8,011 bases of DNA from Treponema sp. (lineage in GTDB: Bacteria > Spirochaetota > Spirochaetia > Treponematales > Treponemataceae), in assembly GCA_017544745.1 (NCBI GenBank), contig JAFYDO010000123.1, forward strand, positions 1 through 8,011, read 5' to 3'. The position numbers and the translations under genes are program-made. Shown one piece after another: positions 6,724-8,011 of this stretch; the stretch's first letter is position 1; each line of letters begins with the position of its first letter. Under the pieces are notes generated by a model. It was not told the origin of the DNA. It saw nothing but the letters and a program-made list of their open reading frames with translations, and ran no database searches.

Positions 6724-7857
6724 ATGATTAATCGTATATTTGACATAACACACAAATCCTCAGACGGCAAAGCCCGCAACGGAGTACTTCATCTGCCACA
6801 TGGTGACGTGCAGACTCCTGTTTTTATGCCTGTGGGTACCAATGCCACTGTAAAGGCCATGCCCAAAGACTTTCTGGAAGAAATTGATTTTGAAATTATC
6901 CTTGCAAATACCTATCATCTTTTTTTACGTCCGGGTGCAGATTTAATCCAGGAAGCTGGCGGGCTTCACGGTTTTTCTAAGTGGAACCGCAACTATTTGA
7001 CCGACTCAGGCGGTTTTCAGGTTTTTTCTCTGTCCAAGCTGCGTAAGATAACAGATGAAGGTGTACGCTTCCAGAGCAACATTGACGGAAGTTACCATAT
7101 GTTTACCCCGGAAAATGTTGTTCAGACTCAAACCAAGTTTAATTCCGACATTCAGATGCAGCTTGATGTTTGTACAGGCTATGATGAACCGCGCAAAAAT
7201 GCAGAAAAAGCACTTCGTATAACAAGCGACTGGCTTGTCCGTGCAAAAAAAGAATGGGAACTGGCTCAGGATAACGGTTATAAAGGCATTTTATTTCCTA
7301 TAGTCCAGGGACATTTTAGCGAAGATTTGAGAAAGCAGAGCGCAGAGTTTGTTTCGTCGCTTGATATGCCCGGTATTGCAATAGGTGGCCTAAGTGTAGG
7401 GGAGCCCCACGACGAGTTTGTTCACTTTATGAACTATACCTGTCAATTTTTGCCCGAGGAAAAACCAAAGTATGTTATGGGAATTGGCACCCCTGAGTAT
7501 ATTCTGGACGCAGTTGCTGCCGGTGTAGATATGTTTGACTGTGTTTTGCCTACGCGTAATGCCCGTAACGGCTCATATTTTACCCGCCACGGTATGCTTA
7601 GCATAAAGCAGGAACGTTTTACCCATGATTTTGGACCTATAGATCCGCAATGTAACTGTAAAGTTTGCCGCACTTATTCCCGAAGTTATTTAAGACACCT
7701 GTTTAAAGAGCAGGAAATCTTAAGCTGTATCCTGGCATCGTACCATAACCTGTACTTTTTGCAGAATATGATGAAGGAAATACGTGCTGCAATTAATGAA
7801 GACCGTTTTGAGCAGTATAAAAAAGATTTTTTGGAGAGGTTCAAGGAAGGCGTATGA
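6724..7857 (+). CDS. tgt: Queuine/preQ1 tRNA-guanine transglycosylase
   Basis: A soluble TIM-barrel enzyme that replaces guanine 34 in the anticodon of Asp, Asn, His and Tyr tRNAs, normally with preQ1 in bacteria, as a step in making queuosine. At 377 aa it is of standard length. Key features: LTDSGGFQV (92-100) with the general base/recognition Asp at 94; GGLSVGE (221-227) and GIGTPE (253-258) in the base-binding region; MFDCVLPTRNARNG (270-283) with the nucleophile Asp at 272; and the zinc site Cys310-X-Cys312-X2-Cys315-X25-His341. No residue is missing, so it should be active. AGGA (6715-6718) lies 5 nt before the ATG, within the end of the lptG-like gene, whose stop touches this start. 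The 3' end overlaps the following secreted-protein gene through ATGA. Whether the organism makes preQ1 or salvages queuine cannot be judged here. Confidence 0.97.
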   Translation: MINRIFDITHKSSDGKARNGVLHLPHGDVQTPVFMPVGTNATVKAMPKDFLEEIDFEIILANTYHLFLRPGADLIQEAGGLHGFSKWNRNYLTDSGGFQVFSLSKLRKITDEGVRFQSNIDGSYHMFTPENVVQTQTKFNSDIQMQLDVCTGYDEPRKNAEKALRITSDWLVRAKKEWELAQDNGYKGILFPIVQGHFSEDLRKQSAEFVSSLDMPGIAIGGLSVGEPHDEFVHFMNYTCQFLPEEKPKYVMGIGTPEYILDAVAAGVDMFDCVLPTRNARNGSYFTRHGMLSIKQERFTHDFGPIDPQCNCKVCRTYSRSYLRHLFKEQEILSCILASYHNLYFLQNMMKEIRAAINEDRFEQYKKDFLERFKEGV

Positions 7858-8011
7858 AAAAATTATTTTTGTTTTTATTGATATTTTCATTGCTGGGTTT
7901 TTGTTTTGCCCAGGACTCAGACGAAGCCGGCGACGATACTCCAACTATTAGTGCATCCAAAGGCGGCTACGCAGAGGTTCCTCCTGCAAAAAGGCCTTTG
8001 CCAATTGATCA
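7854..8011 (+). CDS. Secreted protein of unknown function, 5' end only
   Basis: I do not recognise this gene; only the first 52 codons are in the window. The ATG overlaps the tgt stop (ATGA) and has a strong AAGGAAGG just upstream (7843-7850), so the start is well supported and the gene belongs to the same transcript. The N-terminus MKKLFLFLLIFSLLGFCFA is a typical signal peptide: two lysines, a hydrophobic core, then a likely signal peptidase I site after Ala19 (CFA followed by QDS). Cys17 is preceded by LLGF, a poor lipobox, so lipoprotein status is unlikely but not excluded. The mature start is acidic (DSDEAGDD), then Pro/Lys-containing and low in complexity. Its position after an lptF/lptG pair makes an envelope role plausible; this is inference only. 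Confidence 0.8.
   Translation, partial: MKKLFLFLLIFSLLGFCFAQDSDEAGDDTPTISASKGGYAEVPPAKRPLPID

Noticed and set aside
7899..7910. Lipobox around Cys17 (LLGFC) in the secreted protein
   Set aside because: Phe directly before Cys is unfavourable even for loose spirochaetal lipoboxes, and a good signal peptidase I site lies two residues later; kept only as a minor possibility.

Overview
The window is AT-rich bacterial DNA with every supported gene on the + strand, packed tightly (gaps of 12 nt or less, several overlaps). Gene content and order (two multi-pass membrane EAL proteins, dut, an lptF/lptG-type pair, tgt, then a secreted protein) together with protein style suggest a spirochaete of the Treponema group. 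That taxonomic call is an inference from recollected gene neighbourhoods and base composition, not a database match.

Region by region: positions 1-39 hold a strong rho-independent terminator, probably ending a gene that lies outside the window. Positions 40-156 contain no gene. They carry a good sigma70-type promoter (66-94) and, in the predicted 5' leader, a terminator-like hairpin followed by six T. Positions 157-4061 hold two adjacent paralogous genes of exactly the same length (649 aa each if the first starts at 157). Each encodes seven predicted membrane helices, a degenerate GGDEF-like domain and a C-terminal EAL domain (cyclic di-GMP phosphodiesterase family). Positions 4074-8011 hold a compact second gene string: dut, then two LptF/LptG (YjgP/YjgQ) permease-family genes, then tgt (queuosine tRNA modification), then the 5' end of a gene with a signal peptide that runs off the window. 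Junctions are a 20-nt overlap, a 12-nt gap, a 0-nt gap and a 4-nt ATGA overlap, which points to one transcript with coupled translation. A second promoter-like element overlaps the end of the second EAL gene and would start RNA at, or next to, the dut ATG.

Functionally, the EAL pair probably senses an unknown membrane or external signal and lowers cyclic di-GMP. The first copy retains every catalytic motif I can see; the second has Asn in place of the conserved Asp of the K-x-D motif and a short insertion before the QGF motif. The dut-tgt string combines housekeeping nucleotide and tRNA enzymes with the two inner-membrane subunits of an Lpt-type envelope exporter. If the host is a Treponema lacking lipopolysaccharide, the cargo of that exporter is an open question. 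I found no CRISPR array, insertion sequence, rRNA or tRNA, and no clearly novel system. The most interesting items are the leader hairpin, the diverged EAL duplicate, the possible leaderless dut transcript and the unidentified secreted protein.
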